Shown: positions 1 through 14,185 of the stretch, one piece after another | How the letters are laid out: every line of letters begins with the position of its first letter | Numbering within the stretch: position 1 is the stretch's first letter | From: Druceiella hillmani | Lineage: Eukaryota > Arthropoda > Insecta > Lepidoptera > Hepialidae | Direction of reading: 5' to 3' | DNA: 64,000 nt | Assembly: GCA_039881145.1 (NCBI GenBank) | Contig: JAYKKI010000009.1 | Span: 11,038,001-11,102,000, forward strand | Program-made: the position numbers and the translations under genes | The notes under the pieces: model-generated | Database searches by the model: none | What the model saw: only the letters and a program-made list of their open reading frames with translations | Told to the model about the DNA's origin: nothing

Positions 1-180
1 CCAAATAACAATTTAAAATTCGTGTAAAATTATCGGAAATTACCGGAAAATAAACTAGCATTACTTCTATTGAATAATATCAACTTTATTATCTAAAATA
101 CATAACTCCTGGCTTTATCATTAATTTATTAGCAAAAAGTAGCCACTTGTAAAATAAATCAAGCAAAGGACGAAAAGTTA
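1..180 (+). repeat. S satellite monomer, forward
   Basis: One degraded monomer of the S repeat. It shows the family's marks in order: a degraded stretch ending in a run like TCGGAAATTACCGGAA, a segment reading like caactttattatctaaaatac, then a segment like tttatcattaatttattagc, then acttgtaaaataaatcaagc. The same string recurs near 9000-9190, 45000-45690, 54000-54870 and 63430-63800, and inverted near 11706-12490, 45690-46270 and 57935-58425. It has no coding potential. It sits at the outer edge of the X block that follows, as S also does at 8700-9190. Confidence 0.6.
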
Positions 181-3100
181 ACACTATTATTGACGTTACT
201 CAAACTCATTCCACTCGAAAAATTATTGGAATACATGTATTTCGCTTTAACGGCAACGTACTGAAACATATGGCTGACAAGCAAAATCAGAACCCTTATG
301 TAAGTAATATTTAACTTCGAAGATCGGTCCCAAAGTAAATCAGGAGGATTCTAACGCAAGATGAAACACATAGAAAATTTCCTTTGGTATGCTGAGAGTA
401 AATTTTCTAGATGTTGTTTACAGTTAAGACGCTCCGATTGATTACTTAAGTTGGTGAGGGACTAGTTGGTGAAAAGTTACCTTAAACAACCACAGTTGAT
501 CCATCTTTAGCTTTGAAGTATCTCAGTCAATATTTTTCTGCGACTGGAACTTTCTTGGTGTTAAATATCACAATTTAAAACTGTAACCTAATTATTATGT
601 ATATTGAAATTCGCATAAACTTTGTGAAACATTTAGTGGATATTATCAGGATGTACTATGTTTTTTCGGGCAAATATATCACATTTACTAATATCAATTT
701 CGCTTAGCATCTATATATAATTAACAAATGTATCTTTCGAAAATATTATTCCCATGTATGGTGAATCAAAATAAAGAAACTTGTTTAAGTAAGGTTCAAA
801 TTACATGTGAAATATTATATGACAAAATACTTAATTGATGCTTTAGGCGGAAATTGCAACTTCATATGTATTCGAAAATACTTATTTATTATAGAGTAAA
901 TAAGTATTTTCGAAGACTTATATTTTTCATTTATCTTGTAGACATACCGTAACGAGTAATGAAAAATTTAATTTAATTTAATAAAATTTAAATATCAAGA
1001 GATATTTTCGAAAGCATTCGGCACTTTTTGTCAGTTTTAGACAGATTTATTATTCTAAAATCGTTATAATTACTTTAATTTTTATTTTAAATTATTCAAA
1101 ACATTGTTCTATACTAATCGAAGTTACTATACGATGATACTTGATGACGTTGAATTATACGATATTTTTTGATAACGTCTAAAACAGAATTTAGGTGATG
1201 TAGGTACATTTCAAGAAAATAATTTTCTCATATCGTAATCACACCACATTTAGGTGTAATTGCGATCGTTATTATAAAATGAAATATCAAGAGATCTTTG
1301 CAAAGTATTTTGCATTTTGTGTCGTTTTAGACTTACTTATTATCTTTAAGATCGTTGTAATTACATCTAGTTTTATTTCAAATTATTTGAAACCACGTTC
1401 CATACTAATCGAAATACTAATACTATAATATTTGACAACGTTGAATTCAAGATCGGGAAGTTTGCTATTGTATATTACTCATTATTTTAGTGACTGATAT
1501 CCGCTTACAAGTGTTTTGCTTTGTGGAATTCGTTATATGGGCTGAGTTTCATAAAATAATCGGAAAGATGAATAAATAAGGAATTTTATCTTTTGGAATG
1601 TTATTTTGAATCAATGATTGTTGATATTAAGGAAATTTCTGTAAAGTATTTTACTAAAACAACGGAGCAGAAAATACAATGTTATTCAGTGTATTTTATT
1701 CCAACGAACATTATCTATTCTGAAATATGATATGTCTTTTATCGTGAGTCTACGTTTTTCTTTTTACGAGTATCTCAACACAAAAATAGTGAGCAGAAGA
1801 TAATGAATATTACAATTTAAATAACATTCTTCGACAAAAAAAAGTCTTCGTCAAACGAATGAAATTAAAAAAACATTCTTTAATAAACAAAATGTCTTTG
1901 TCAAACGGTAAAAGCGAATAATTAAATTATAAATGTTTCCTTTTTAGTAGCAAAACGTCAGTACTAGTACCCTTTTAATATTAATGAGCAGTTGAAATCA
2001 TCGAACAGGGGTTGGCTGCTTTTATTAAATGACATATTTGAAGCAACTATGTATTATCTACATTATGGTAATGTTTAATAATACATAAAGCTAAATCGAG
2101 TTATGCCTAAACATATATAATATTACTACATGAAATATATATAACGTCATATAGTTCAATTTTAATTATAATATCAACTTAGCAATCCCCTCTGCATGAA
2201 ACAATGCATTCACATCAATATTTAAACCACGACTCACAAAAGCAAACCACAACTCTCTTGCGGGCTCACAATCGAGCTGAGGTTATACATGACCCGGCTA
2301 TTGCGGATATAGGGTACGTAACTCCTCAATGTGCTTTGTTAAACCAGTTATGAACTTGTTAAGCAAAGTTTTGAGGCCAGGTATGAATGCAACATTATTA
2401 CCAACTTAATACAATGGGACACTGAACGTATATTGTGCTATTCTATTAACTACTGAAAATTCCTTACGTACATTTTTTTGGGACATATTCTCAGAGTGGT
2501 ATTAAATTATGCAGAAAGAAATTCATTTTCTTACTTTCCTCCCGAAAATGAAATTATAAGTTTATTTTCACATTGAACCAATCCAATAAAATTTGAGGGA
2601 AACACAAAAGAAAAATAAATCAATTTAAATAACCAATTGGATAACCAAATAATTGAAATCAGTCCAAATAGCCTATTGTTGTACATTGGCTGTCTTGGTC
2701 GTCTTACAATATAATGACCACATGTATTATTAAATATTTCACCTAAACCAATTTGGTGATAGATGTTCAGGATTTTCAATATACCCATTTTAAATAAACA
2801 TTTTTACTCAATTATATAGAGAAGAGAGAGCAAAGATGTTTCAATATATTTTTGCGATAGTAGTTTCTGTAATAGTTCTTACATTTTTAAAACTAACCAT
2901 TGTTATCTAGTTTCAGAAATGGGTATATAAAATTATTCTGTACAAAAATAGAAAAGTATTATGTCATTCGTAAATAGCTAAAAGCCTATCCGCTTGTTCA
3001 AGTACCAAGTAAAAAACTAGTGGACTCCTTTAAACACTCGATAAAATAAAACTTGCAGTTTCATTAAAATTTGAACAACTTTTTGCCTATATTAAATACA

Positions 3101-3825
3101 TACCAAATAAGTTTGGTCGGTATTACTATTTTTTATTCAAGCGCTTGTTTATCTATTCGATCGTAATATAAAAAAAAGCTTAACCAGAATGACATAAACT
3201 TTCACTAAGATGATGCTCATGGCACAAGTTAAAATGTTAAATATTCTTTTATCACGAATTTTCTGAGGAACATTAAACTCTATTATCTGCATACAAATAC
3301 TAAGTGCTTGATACGTGGACTGAAGACGGGTCGATAGCAACTTCCGAGACTTTTCTTAAATCGAATCGACGGCTTAAAATTTAAGCTAATTTCATTTTGG
3401 CAAAATTTTGTTTCACAACCCGACATAATTAAATTTTTGAAACAAGGTAAATTAATACTAATATCGTATTTTATGCTTTCAACCTATTGCGAGAAATTTA
3501 CAATTTAACCCGAAAATTAATCTTTTAAAGTCATCGGAAATTATTGAAATACATATCAATACCAAATTGCGAAAATAAATTGTGCCATTGATTATTGTTT
3601 TCAAATTTGTTTATAGTTTAGTTCATATTATTACAAAAGCGTATTTTTTATTACTCTAAAATACATTTTTTTGCTACATAATACTCTTGAACGAAAAAAA
3701 ACAATTTTAAATCTTAGCTTAAACTTTAGTTTCGCAATTGCTATCTGTCGGCTTTAAGTCCGCATACCGAGCACTTAGTGTGTGAATGCTAATGATAGTG
3801 TTTGATGTTCCAAATTGTTTTGAGG
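180..3825 (+). repeat. X block, left arm of the giant palindrome centred near 3828
   Basis: Non-coding AT-rich repeat. Its outer end (about 180-560) carries tgacgttactcaaactca and later ggtgagggactagttggtg; these marks recur near 9200-9480, 42490-42780, 49680, 59640 and inverted near 7650, 26830, 36520 and 57680. About 990-3824 pairs with about 3834-6668 as an inverted repeat: the sequence around 1021-1080 is the reverse complement of that around 6600-6660. A conserved, less AT-rich segment (Y, about 2215-2480) includes a cgagctgaggtt motif shared with seven other copies. Near 3240-3825 a shorter X segment is itself inverted, so palindromes are nested. Arm identity is highest at the centre, with about three mismatches in the innermost 92 bp. 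The ORFs here are chance frames. Confidence 0.75.
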
Positions 3826-3832
3826 TGTTTGA

Positions 3833-6670
3833 GGAACATCAAACACTATCATCAGCATTCACACACTAAGTGCTCGGTATGCGGACTTAAAGCCGACAGA
3901 TAGCAATTGCCGAGACTAAAGTTTAAGCTAAGATTTAAAATTGTTTTTTTTTTGTTCAAGGATATTATGTAGCAAAAAAAATGTATTTTAGAAGAATAAA
4001 AAATATGGTTTTGTAATAATATGAACTAAACTATAAAAAAATTTGAAAACAATAATCAATGGCAAATTTTTGTTTCGCAATTTGGTATTGATATGTATTT
4101 CGCAATTTGGCATTGATATGTATTTCAATAGTTTCCGATGACTTTGAAAGATTAATTTTCGGGTTATATTGTAAATTTCTCGCAGTAGGTTGAAAGCATA
4201 AAATACGTTATTAGTGTTATTTTACCTTGTTTCAAAAATTAAATTATGTCGAGCTGGGAAACATAATCTTGAAATCTATCAAAATTATTTTATTTCATTT
4301 ATTTTTAATTTTTTAGTTCATGAAAATGAAATTACCTTAAACTTTAAGCCGTCGATTCGGCTTAATAAAAGTTTCAGAATTTATTGTCTACCGGTCTTCA
4401 GTCCGCGTACCAAGCACTTAGTAAGTGAATGCAGATAATAGAGTTATATGTTCCTCAGAAAATAAGTGATAAAAGAATATTTAACATTTTAACTTGTACC
4501 TTGAGCATCATCTCAGTGAAAGTTTATTTCATTCTGCTTCAGCAGTTTTTTTTTATATTACGATCGAATAAACAAACAAGCGCTTAAATAAAAAATAGAA
4601 ATACCGACAAAACTTATTTGAAACTGCAAAATTTATCTTATCGAGTGTTTAAAGCAGTCCACTAGTTTTTTACTTGGTACTTGAACAAGCAGATAGGCTT
4701 TTAGCTATTTACTAATGACATAATACTTTTCTATTTTTGTACAAAATTATTTTATATACCCATTTCTGAAACTAGATAACAATGGTTAGTTTTAAATATG
4801 TAAGAACTATTACAGAAGCTACTATCGCAAAAATATATTGAAACATCTTTGCTGTCTCTTCTCTACATAATTGAGTAAAAATGTTTATTTAAAATGGGTT
4901 TATTGAAAATATCGAACATCTATCACCAAATTGGTTTAGCCGAAATATTTAATAATTCATATTGTCATTATATTGTAAGACGATCAAACCAGCCAGTGTA
5001 CAACAGTAGGCTATTTGGACTCATTTCAATTATTTGGTTATCCGATTGGTTATTTAAATAGATTAATTTTTCTTTTGTGTTTCCCTCAAATTTACTTGTA
5101 TATCGAAATGTACCATGTGAAAATAAACTTATAAATATATTGTCGGGAGGAAAGTAACAAATTGAATTTCTTTCTGTTAAATTTAAATACCAATCTAAGA
5201 AAATGTTCCAAAAAAATGGACGTAAGAAATTTTCGGTAGTTTAAAAAATTACGTAGGTACATAGCAAAATATACGTTTAGGGTCCCATTGTATTAAGTTG
5301 GTAATAATGTTGCATTCATACCTGCTCCTCTTTGCGTGACAAGTTCATAACTGGTTTAACAAAGGACAGTGAGGAGTGACGTACCCTATATCAGCAATAG
5401 CCGGGTCATGTATAACCTCAGCTCGATTGTGAGCCCGCAAGAGAGTTGTGGTTTGCTTTTGTGAGTCGTGGTTTAAATATTGATGTGAATGCATCATTTC
5501 AATTAGGGGGAAGTTCTAAGTTGATATTATAATCCGAATTGAAATATATGACGTTATATATGATTCATATAGCAATATTATATTTGATTAGGGATAACTC
5601 GATTTAACTTTATGTATTTTTAAACATTACCTTAATGTAAATAATACATAGTTGCTTCTAATATGTCATTTGATAAAAGCAGCCAACCTCCGTTCAACGA
5701 TTTCAACTGCTTATTAATATTAAAAGGGTACTAGCACTGAAGTTTCGCTACTAAAAATCAAACATTTATAATTTAATTATTCGCTTTTACCGTTTGACGA
5801 AGACATTTTGTTTATTAAAGAATGTTATTTAAATTGTAATATTCATTATCTTCTGCTCACTATTTTTGTGTGGAGATAGATGTGATAGATAGAAAAGGAA
5901 AAATGTAGACTCACGATAAAAGAAATGTCGTATTTCAGAATAGAAAATGTTCGTTGGAATAAAATACACTGAATACCATTGTATTACCTGCTCCGTTGTT
6001 TTAGTAAAATTCTTCTTGGAATCTTCGTCAGTGTCAACAACCATTGATGCAAAATAACATTCAAAAACATAAAATTCTTTATTTATACATCCTTCTGGTT
6101 ATTTTATGAAACTCAGCCAATATAACAAATTCCACAAAGCAAAATACTTGTAAGCGGATATCAGTCTCTATAATAATAAGTAATATACAATAGCAAACTT
6201 CCCGATCTTAAATTCAACGTTGTAAAATATTATCGTATTAGTATTTCGACAAGTATGGAACGTGGTGTTAAATAATTTGAAATAAAACTCGATGTAATTA
6301 CAACGATTTTAAGATAATAATTAAGTCTAAAACTACACAAAATGCAAAATGCTTTGGAAAGATCTCCTGATATTTCTTATCATAATTACGATCACAATTA
6401 CACCCAAATGTGGTGTAATTATGATACGCGAAAATTAATTTCTTGAAATATGCCTACATCACCTACTCATCGCATAAATTCTGTTCTAGATCTTGTAAAA
6501 AAATATCGTATAAATGAACGTTGTCAAGTATTATCGTATAGTTACTTCGATTAGTATAGAAAAATGTTTTGAATAATTTCAAATAAAAATGAAAATAATT
6601 ATAACGATTTTAGAATAATAAATCTGTCTAAAACTGACAAAAAATGCCGAATGCTCTCGAAAATATATCT

Positions 6671-6732
<62 letters not shown>

Positions 6733-7735
6733 ACGTAACACAAAAAATTTAAATTAACTGCAAATTTAAAAAATTAAATAATATTTTATTCTTGTAGTAA
6801 AATACTTGCTGGATATTTCTTCAATATCACCAAACTTTGATATTAAGTAATACTCGGAAAGACAACATATTTCAATTATTCATTCCTTGGATTATTTTAT
6901 GAAACTCAGTCCACACTACAAATTGCGCAAGGCAAAATATTTGTAAGCCAATGCCAATCAAGTTAAACTCTGTGATCGTTAATTTAGCGGTGCCAAACAT
7001 TATCGTATAGTTACTTGTATCAGTATAGAGCAAGATTTTCGATAACTTAAAATAAAACTTAAGGTAATTTTAACTATTTTAAATTAATAACTAGGTCCAA
7101 AACTGACATCAAGATGTAAAATGTTCATACAAAAATCGTGATTACGTGAAAATTAATATCTTTATAAATACCGTCATCACTTACTCACATTTTAAATTCT
7201 GTCTTTATTGTACATTACATTACAGTCTGAAAATACTTGTTAACTTTCGAATACATGTGGTGAAGTTGTAATTTCTTCGTACAAGCGTTAATTAAGTACT
7301 TCTACCATATAATATTTCACATCTAATGTGAACCTGGCTTAAACACGTTTCTCAATTTAGATTCACTAAACATTCGTCAATTAATAATGTCAAGGGAATT
7401 TGATATTAGGCAATTTAAGATATTCAACCTAGAAAACATGGTACTCGTATATACTAATAAATTCGAATACGCGTTTTACGAATTTTATTAGAATCGAAGT
7501 ATACATAACAAGTAGATTATGCGCTTAAGTTGTTATATTTTAGACCCGCAAAGTTCCTGTCGCAGATAGATAACAACTGAAATACTACAAAAATTCCAAC
7601 CAAAGGTGGATTAACTCTGGTTATTTAAGGTAATATTTCACCAACTAGCCCTTCATCAACTTAAATAATTGATCAGAGGGTTTAAACTACTAACAACCTA
7701 AACTAATAACAGCATTTAGGAAACTCACTTCAACA
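3833..7735 (-). repeat. X block, right arm of the giant palindrome
   Basis: Reverse-complement partner of the preceding block. Matches can be followed from the centre (3833-3920) through the Y segment (about 5270-5500) to a (TA)n tract at 6674. Beyond it, pairing resumes with about 450 bp extra in this arm: the sequence near 7250-7380 mirrors that near 780-870, and 7560-7660 mirrors 470-560. The extra DNA (about 6730-7190) looks like a second, diverged copy of the 6000-6330 segment. No coding region is supported. Confidence 0.72.
6674..6728. repeat. (TA)n microsatellite in X
   Basis: An uninterrupted alternating TA tract. A comparable tract lies within the X copies at 43828, 48359, 52115 and 60334, so it may be an old property of the X block rather than an isolated expansion. 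Confidence 0.9.
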
Positions 7736-8700
7736 AATGAGAGGTACACCGTAATGACGTGATTGAGCACGCTCTCTGCTTACGTATCAGGAAAAATGTC
7801 AAAGGAATCATATGCAATGACTATATATTTAAAAAACTCTTTCCATCCTTTTCATAAATCTCCATTTGCTCGTACACCACATTGAATCTTTTTTTTAATT
7901 AGTAAAGTATATCTCTTTCATAAACACTTCCTCAAAAGTCACAAAATACAGTCAACTAGGCTAATATGTTTTAAAACCAAAGTGCAAAGAAGCTGTAGGT
8001 ACTAAGCACACTACCCTTTGTTAATTTCACTATCAAGCTTAGTCTCCACCCTACCTCGTAAAGTCTTAAATACGTTTTAGTAAGTTGTAAGTAGTTTGTG
8101 AAGGTTGTGCATGGGGTTACAAACAGTTACCCTTAACGATATGTTATGCTAATTTGAAGTGGCTGTTCTCTAAATTTTACGAACCCTTCACTGGTTTGAA
8201 TGTAATTCGGTTTTGAATGGCGCCCTTAATGCATCAGGCTTAGTTGGCCATTTTGAAATGATTTACTTCCAAGTTTTTGTATGCTAAAACTTTACTCAAC
8301 AAGCTACGACTGTCTTTGGAGGTTCAAATAAAAAAAATTGCCATCACCTTGTCTTAATATTTTTACCTTTAATAAGTCATTTTATGTCGCCGTCTTTGAT
8401 ATAGAAAGCAATCAAGTTCTTAATACCATTATGACTTGTATTTATTTATTTTGCTAATACATTTTTCTTATTATAACGTTTACTAACTTTTTATATCAGT
8501 TATTGCATTATAATTTAATATATGATATTAATCATCAATTTTTTCAAGGAACTGCCCCGAAAAATTGCTTTATAACGCTTTGTATTTTTGTAAGAGATTT
8601 TATAACTTTTGAGTGCTTAGTTTAGACACAAGTTTTATTACAAACTGTATTATTGCGGTAATGATATGCCCAGATTAGTTATTTTTTACTTACTCACCCT
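7735..8700 (-). repeat. E block, reverse
   Basis: About 0.95 kb non-coding repeat. It is the reverse complement of 48700-49610 and 58425-59560. Shared landmarks are a segment around 7745-7830 (gagaggtacaccgtaatgac), one around 8090-8200 containing ggttgtgcatggggttacaa, and one near 8560-8620 with an AAATTGC TTTATAACGC-like stretch. It is less AT-rich than its neighbours and well conserved among the three copies, which is unusual for decayed DNA here. I do not recognise the family and find no ORF conserved in all copies. Confidence 0.65.
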
Positions 8701-9190
8701 CCGCGAAATTTACAAGATACTATGAAAATATATAGCAATATTCGTAATAACAATTGAAATTTATTATCTATTAGTATACATACCCATATTACTTATATTA
8801 AGTAATAGCAAACTTTATTGCATAAAAATATAACATTCATAATTTTATTATTTGTTTACTAACACAGAGTAGGTATTTGTGAATGGAACGAAGCAAAGTA
8901 TGTGCAAGTCTAAGAAATTAAACTTCTCATGAGAGTACTTTGAAATTAATAGCCCATTTTATTACTTACCCTGCGCGAAATTTTCAACATAACCTGTAAA
9001 TATCTCTCTATATTCCAAATGAAAAGTAAAACTCTTCTAAATGATCGGAAACCACTGGAATACAAATTACTTCACTTCCATCGAAAAATATCGAACTTTA
9101 TTATCTTAAATACATAATTCGTTGCTTTATCATGAATTTATTAGCAAAGAATAAGTACTCGTAAAATAACTCAAGCAACGAACAAAACTT
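8700..9190 (+). repeat. S satellite monomers, forward
   Basis: One full and one partial S monomer. Landmarks are a tgcgcgaaattt-like start near 8991, ggaaaccactggaataca near 9046, and attagcaaagaataagtactcg near 9137. It leads into X exactly as at the left edge of the window. Confidence 0.6.
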
Positions 9191-11230
9191 CAACATAATT
9201 ATTGACGTTACTTAAACTCAATTCATTCAAAAAATATTGGAATACATGTATTCCTCTTTAACGGCAACGTACTAAAACATATGGCTGACAAACGAAATCA
9301 CAGCCCCTATGTAATATTTAATTTCGAAGATCGGTCTTAAAATAAATCAGGAGTGTTTCTAACGCAAGACGAAAACACATAAAAGATTTCTTCTCAGGTG
9401 CTGAGAGCGAGTTTTCTAGATTTTGTTGGCAGTTCAGACACTCTGATTGACTACTTAAGTTGGTGAGGGACTAGCTGGTGAATGCATTCGGTATTTTTCT
9501 GGGACTGGACCTTTCTGGATGTAAAATATTATAATTCAACTACGTAATCTAATTATTATACATTTTGCAATTCGCATAAACGTTGTGAAACTTTTAGCCG
9601 ATATTATCAGGATATACTTTGTTTATCGGTCAAATATATCACATTTCTTAATATTTACGTCACTTTCGCCGTTAATATGTAATTAACAAATGTTTCTTAT
9701 TTAAATAATATCCCTATGTATAGTGAATCAAAATCGAGAAGCGTATTTCAGACAGGTTCATGTTACATGTAAAATATTATATGATAAACGTATTTCAATT
9801 AAGCTTTTAAGAAGAAATTATAATTTCACCGTGTGTATTCGAAAGTAAATATGTACGTTCGAAGACTTACATTGTAATTAAACCACAACTTACAAAAGCA
9901 GGTGCTATGGGCTCACAATAGAGCTGAGGTTTACACATGGCCCAGTGGTTGCGGATATAGGGTACACAACTCCTCATCGTACTTTGTTAAACCAGTTATG
10001 AACTTGTTATGTAAAGTTTTGAGAACTGTACGAAGCAATATTATTACCAGATACATATAGTATAATGGGGCCCTGAACGTAAAACGTGCTAGTCGTATGT
10101 GTGTATGTAATTTGTGAAACTACTAAAAACTTCTTACGTACATTTTTTAAATATATTTTTAAATTGGAATTTATATTTAGCAGAATAAAATTCAATTTCT
10201 TGCTTTCCTCACGACAATTTAATTATATATTTATTTTCACATTTAATGTTTTCAAATATAGTTGATGTAAATAAAGAAGAAAAATTAATCGACCCCAATA
10301 AACAATTGGGTAATCAATTATTTGAAGACTGTCCAAACAGCTTTTCGACGTACATTGACTAGCTGCATCGGCGTACAATATAATGACAATATGAATTTTT
10401 AAGTATTTCGCCTAAACCAATTTTGTGATAGATGTTCGTGATTGTCAATAAATATGTTTTAAATATAAATTTTTAATAATTTATGGAGAGAATAGAAAGT
10501 AAAGATTTTTCAACCTATTAATATGATAGTAAATTTTATTGAAACAGTTTTTAAATTTTTAAACTAAACCATTGTTATCTAGTTTTAGAAATGGGTATGC
10601 ATAATGATTCTGTACCAAAAGAAAAATGCATTTGGTCATTATTAAATAGCAGAAAATCTATCCGCTCTTTCAAGTATAAAGCTGACTGCTTTATATGAGA
10701 CATTCTATAAAATAATTTTAAGTATTATCTCGAAATGTGGACCACTTTCTCTCTATATTAAATATATCCTAAAGGATGTTTTGTTTGCCTGTATATTTTT
10801 TCTTTACGCGCTCATGTTTGTTTATTCGATCATAGCATAAAAATTGCTGAACCGGTTTAAAATAAGTTTTTACTGAAGTGATGCTTAAGATACAGTTTAA
10901 AATCTAAAACATATTATGAAATATTTTATAAAAAAATAAAATTCAATTTTCACACTCTCTTATTAACACCGATCACGAAGACGTAAGACCGATAAATCGC
11001 AGTTATACAGACTATTACATCAAATCTACTTAAAGTTTAAATTGAGATATAATATACTTTCCGCCAATAAAGAGTACTTCGTAACAGAATGTTTGCTAGT
11101 TTACAGAAATTTCAAAAATCCCGCTTTTAGAGTAATATCAACCGAAAAAATCAATTAAAAGTCAATGATGAAAATATGTCTCACCACCCGGTATAATTTA
11201 ATTTTTTGATTAAATTTACAATAACGTAAC
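9190..11230 (+). repeat. X block, forward, short copy
   Basis: Starts with the X outer end (tgacgttacttaaactca near 9205) and includes the ggtgagggactagctggtg landmark at about 9462. It lacks most of the segment seen at 990-2200 in the first copy: it passes from the equivalent of about 890 to the Y segment at about 9885-10150. It ends near 11230, where S monomers begin. It is therefore an internally deleted X copy. No coding sequence is supported. Confidence 0.68.
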
Positions 11231-12490
11231 CAATTTTAACTTTTTGTTCTCCGGAAAATTTACAATATAACTTGAAAGTTGGCAACATACTTTCAAGTTA
11301 TCTTATTTGAAACCAATATTAAAAATTATTTTAAGCTATCGAAAACTACTGGAATACATATCAATATTATATATATCAAGTAATACAAATTTTTAAACTG
11401 AAAACACATAATTCGATAGTTTATCATTAGATAATAAGTAGAGTGCTTATAAAATAAACCAAGTAAAGGACAATGAATTTTTAGTGATAAAAAATCCTCA
11501 TGAGAATATTTTGAAATTAATAACCCATTTCATCTTTTCATCCTACGTGAAATTTATAAGATAACAGGAGAATACATCGTCCTATTTAAAAAAAGTAACA
11601 ATACTATTAAAATTATTAGAAACTACCTGAATGCATACCACTATTAATTGTGTCGAAAAATACCAAACTTTATTGTATAAAATACATAATTTGTTATTTT
11701 ATCATTAAGGAACTTTTAATTACTTAAATTCCTTGTCTTTTGTCTGGCTGGTTTTACAAGTAATTTAAAAGAAGATTTATGTGTATTTAGGCAATAAAAT
11801 TTTATATTATTCGATGTAAGAAATATTGGTATATATTTTAGTATTTTGCTGTAATTGAAGTAATTTTTATATTTTAATTCGTATATGGCGATCTATTTTC
11901 AAGTTATGGTTTAAATTTCGCACTGCGTTACAAGAAAAAATGAGCTATTAATTTCAAAGCACTTTCAACGATATTTTTAAATATTTAGAATTCTTGTACT
12001 TTGCCTAGTTTATTTTACAAGTACTTATTCTTTACTAATTGACCAATGACGACGACGTTAAGTAAAATTGGTTAGGTATTAGTTAGGTATTCTAAAATTA
12101 AAATAAAATTGGTTAGGTATTCTAATAATTTTCCGCGCTTTTAAAGGAATTTAAATTTTTTTTATTTTGAATATGCCATATATATTTGTGCGGTACGGAA
12201 ATATAAAGTGGGCTATTCATTTCAAAGTAATTTGATAGGAATTTTGAATTTCTTAAAATTCTTTGTCCTTCCCTTGATTTATTTTAATAAGTATCTACTC
12301 TTATTTTATCGTAACGATAAAATAATAAATTAGGTGTTTTTAGGCAAGAAATCTCATTATTATTTGATATATATAATATTGGTATGTATTCCAGTAATTT
12401 CCTAGGAAGTTAAAAGATTTTTTAAATTTTTGTTTCAAATATGGGGATATATATTTCAGTTATCCTGTAAATTTCCGATAGGTTGAAAAT
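11230..12490. repeat. S satellite array with orientation switch
   Basis: Forward S monomers (about 11261-11705) change near 11706 into reverse-complement S monomers (to about 12490). The forward landmark of a cctacgtgaaatttataag type near 11550 is mirrored by reversed counterparts near 11900 and 12460. The switch makes this the centre of a long, imperfect X-S-S'-X' palindrome. Monomer spacing is roughly 220-290 bp. Confidence 0.65.
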
Positions 12491-12820
12491 ATAAAATGTG
12501 TGATTATTGTTATTTTAAGTTTATTAAAAAATATATTTTACTAAGTTATGAAACACACTTTCACTATTGATAAAAATTATTACATATAAAAATTATTTTT
12601 TTGTTTTGGTTCATATTATTATAAAAGCATATTTTTTTAATGTACCTAAACTATTCATTAGTTTTTTTGTTCGAAGTACCTTTGATGGCGAAAATATATC
12701 TTAAACCTTTGCTTAAAGCTTTAAGCTGAATCGACATAATAATCTCGACAATTGCTATTCTTCCATCTCAAGTTTAAGAGAAAAGTTTTAATTTAAAGAA
12801 GCTTTTGATGTTACTATGAA
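12490..12820 (-). repeat. Inner stub of an X block, reverse
   Basis: Short sequence resembling the inner end of X in reverse orientation, comparable with 46270-46600. It is cut off near 12820, where the A block begins. The palindrome started at 9190 is therefore incomplete on its right side. Confidence 0.45.
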
Positions 12821-13791
12821 AATAGAAGTAAAAAAATTAATTCATAATTAATTTTTACGTCTAATAAACAAGTCATCAATTTTTTTGCGTTTCAAACTTA
12901 TAAAGGGTAAATTGAGAAAACAAATATTTACTTGGTCTAATATTCCAGCAAAAATCAAAAGTACATATTTATTAAAATTTTATTTAAATTATTTTTTTCC
13001 ATATAATTTCCCTGTATTAAACATCCATATTTTTTGTAGTGACGTAATAAAAAAATTTATTCGAATCCATGAAATTTTCATACATTTTTCCCAAAATAAT
13101 AATTTATCATTATGATATCATGTTTGACAAAATTTGCGAATTCTTAATCCATAACCTAGTTTCAAGACCATATAGTTAAGAGTAAAATCACATTGATAAT
13201 GAAAACGCTTTATGGTGGAAAACACCGAAAGCAGATATTTTCCTAACAAAAGCCAACAAAGCTCAAAAATGTAAGTTCTTAACTGGAAAATAACCATATT
13301 AACGAAGCGCTTGTGTACATCTGTTTGTTCACATAATGTCTTGAAATTGAGCATATTTATTTTAAATTAAGATCTAAATATAGGAAAAATTTACAATATG
13401 AACTTTTAGAAGACACGAAATTGACTTCACAGCCTTTTCCCCTATAATCTAAAAAATTATTTGATCGAAATGCGAAAAATTCATTGATTACATTACATAC
13501 CGTCAGATTATAATAATACAATGAGTGAAACTGATTTGGGATCGAATTTAATATTTTTTAATGATCTTTAGTAACAATTATAAAATCCAATAAAGTATTG
13601 AACTCGGAGCATAATTTAAATAGATGGAAGTTCGTGTTTGATGCACGGTGCGTGTTCTTAGTCATTACAGTACTTAAAACAATTAAACTATAATTTTTCC
13701 AGCCTATTTAAGAAGTAGATTAGTTTAATTACTTCTCTGTCATGATTATGCTCTGAAAATCTATGCAAATGCAATTTTCTTAGATCCACCA

Positions 13792-13975
<184 letters not shown>

Positions 13976-14071
13976 CATGCATATGTGAGTGCGCGTGTGT
14001 GCGGTTAATAACAAAGGTTAAATTGTTGATTATGCTCTGAGAATCTGTATTTCTGAGAATCTTCTTTACAA

Positions 14072-14185
14072 ATTGCCCAACTGAAGATGCTGTCATACAA
14101 CGAAACCTAGACTACTGTAAATAATACTATATCACGTAGTAACATTTAGTTCAGAAAAATTTAATTGTAATGAATTTCTACAAAA
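14072..14185 (+). repeat. Half copy of the foldback element
   Basis: Carries the family core CTGAAGATG, ten variable bases, then CGAAACCTAG (about 14080-14112), followed by an aataatactatatcacgtag arm. Only one arm of the foldback is present. Related full copies lie at 15641-15880 and 22415-22667. Confidence 0.6.
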
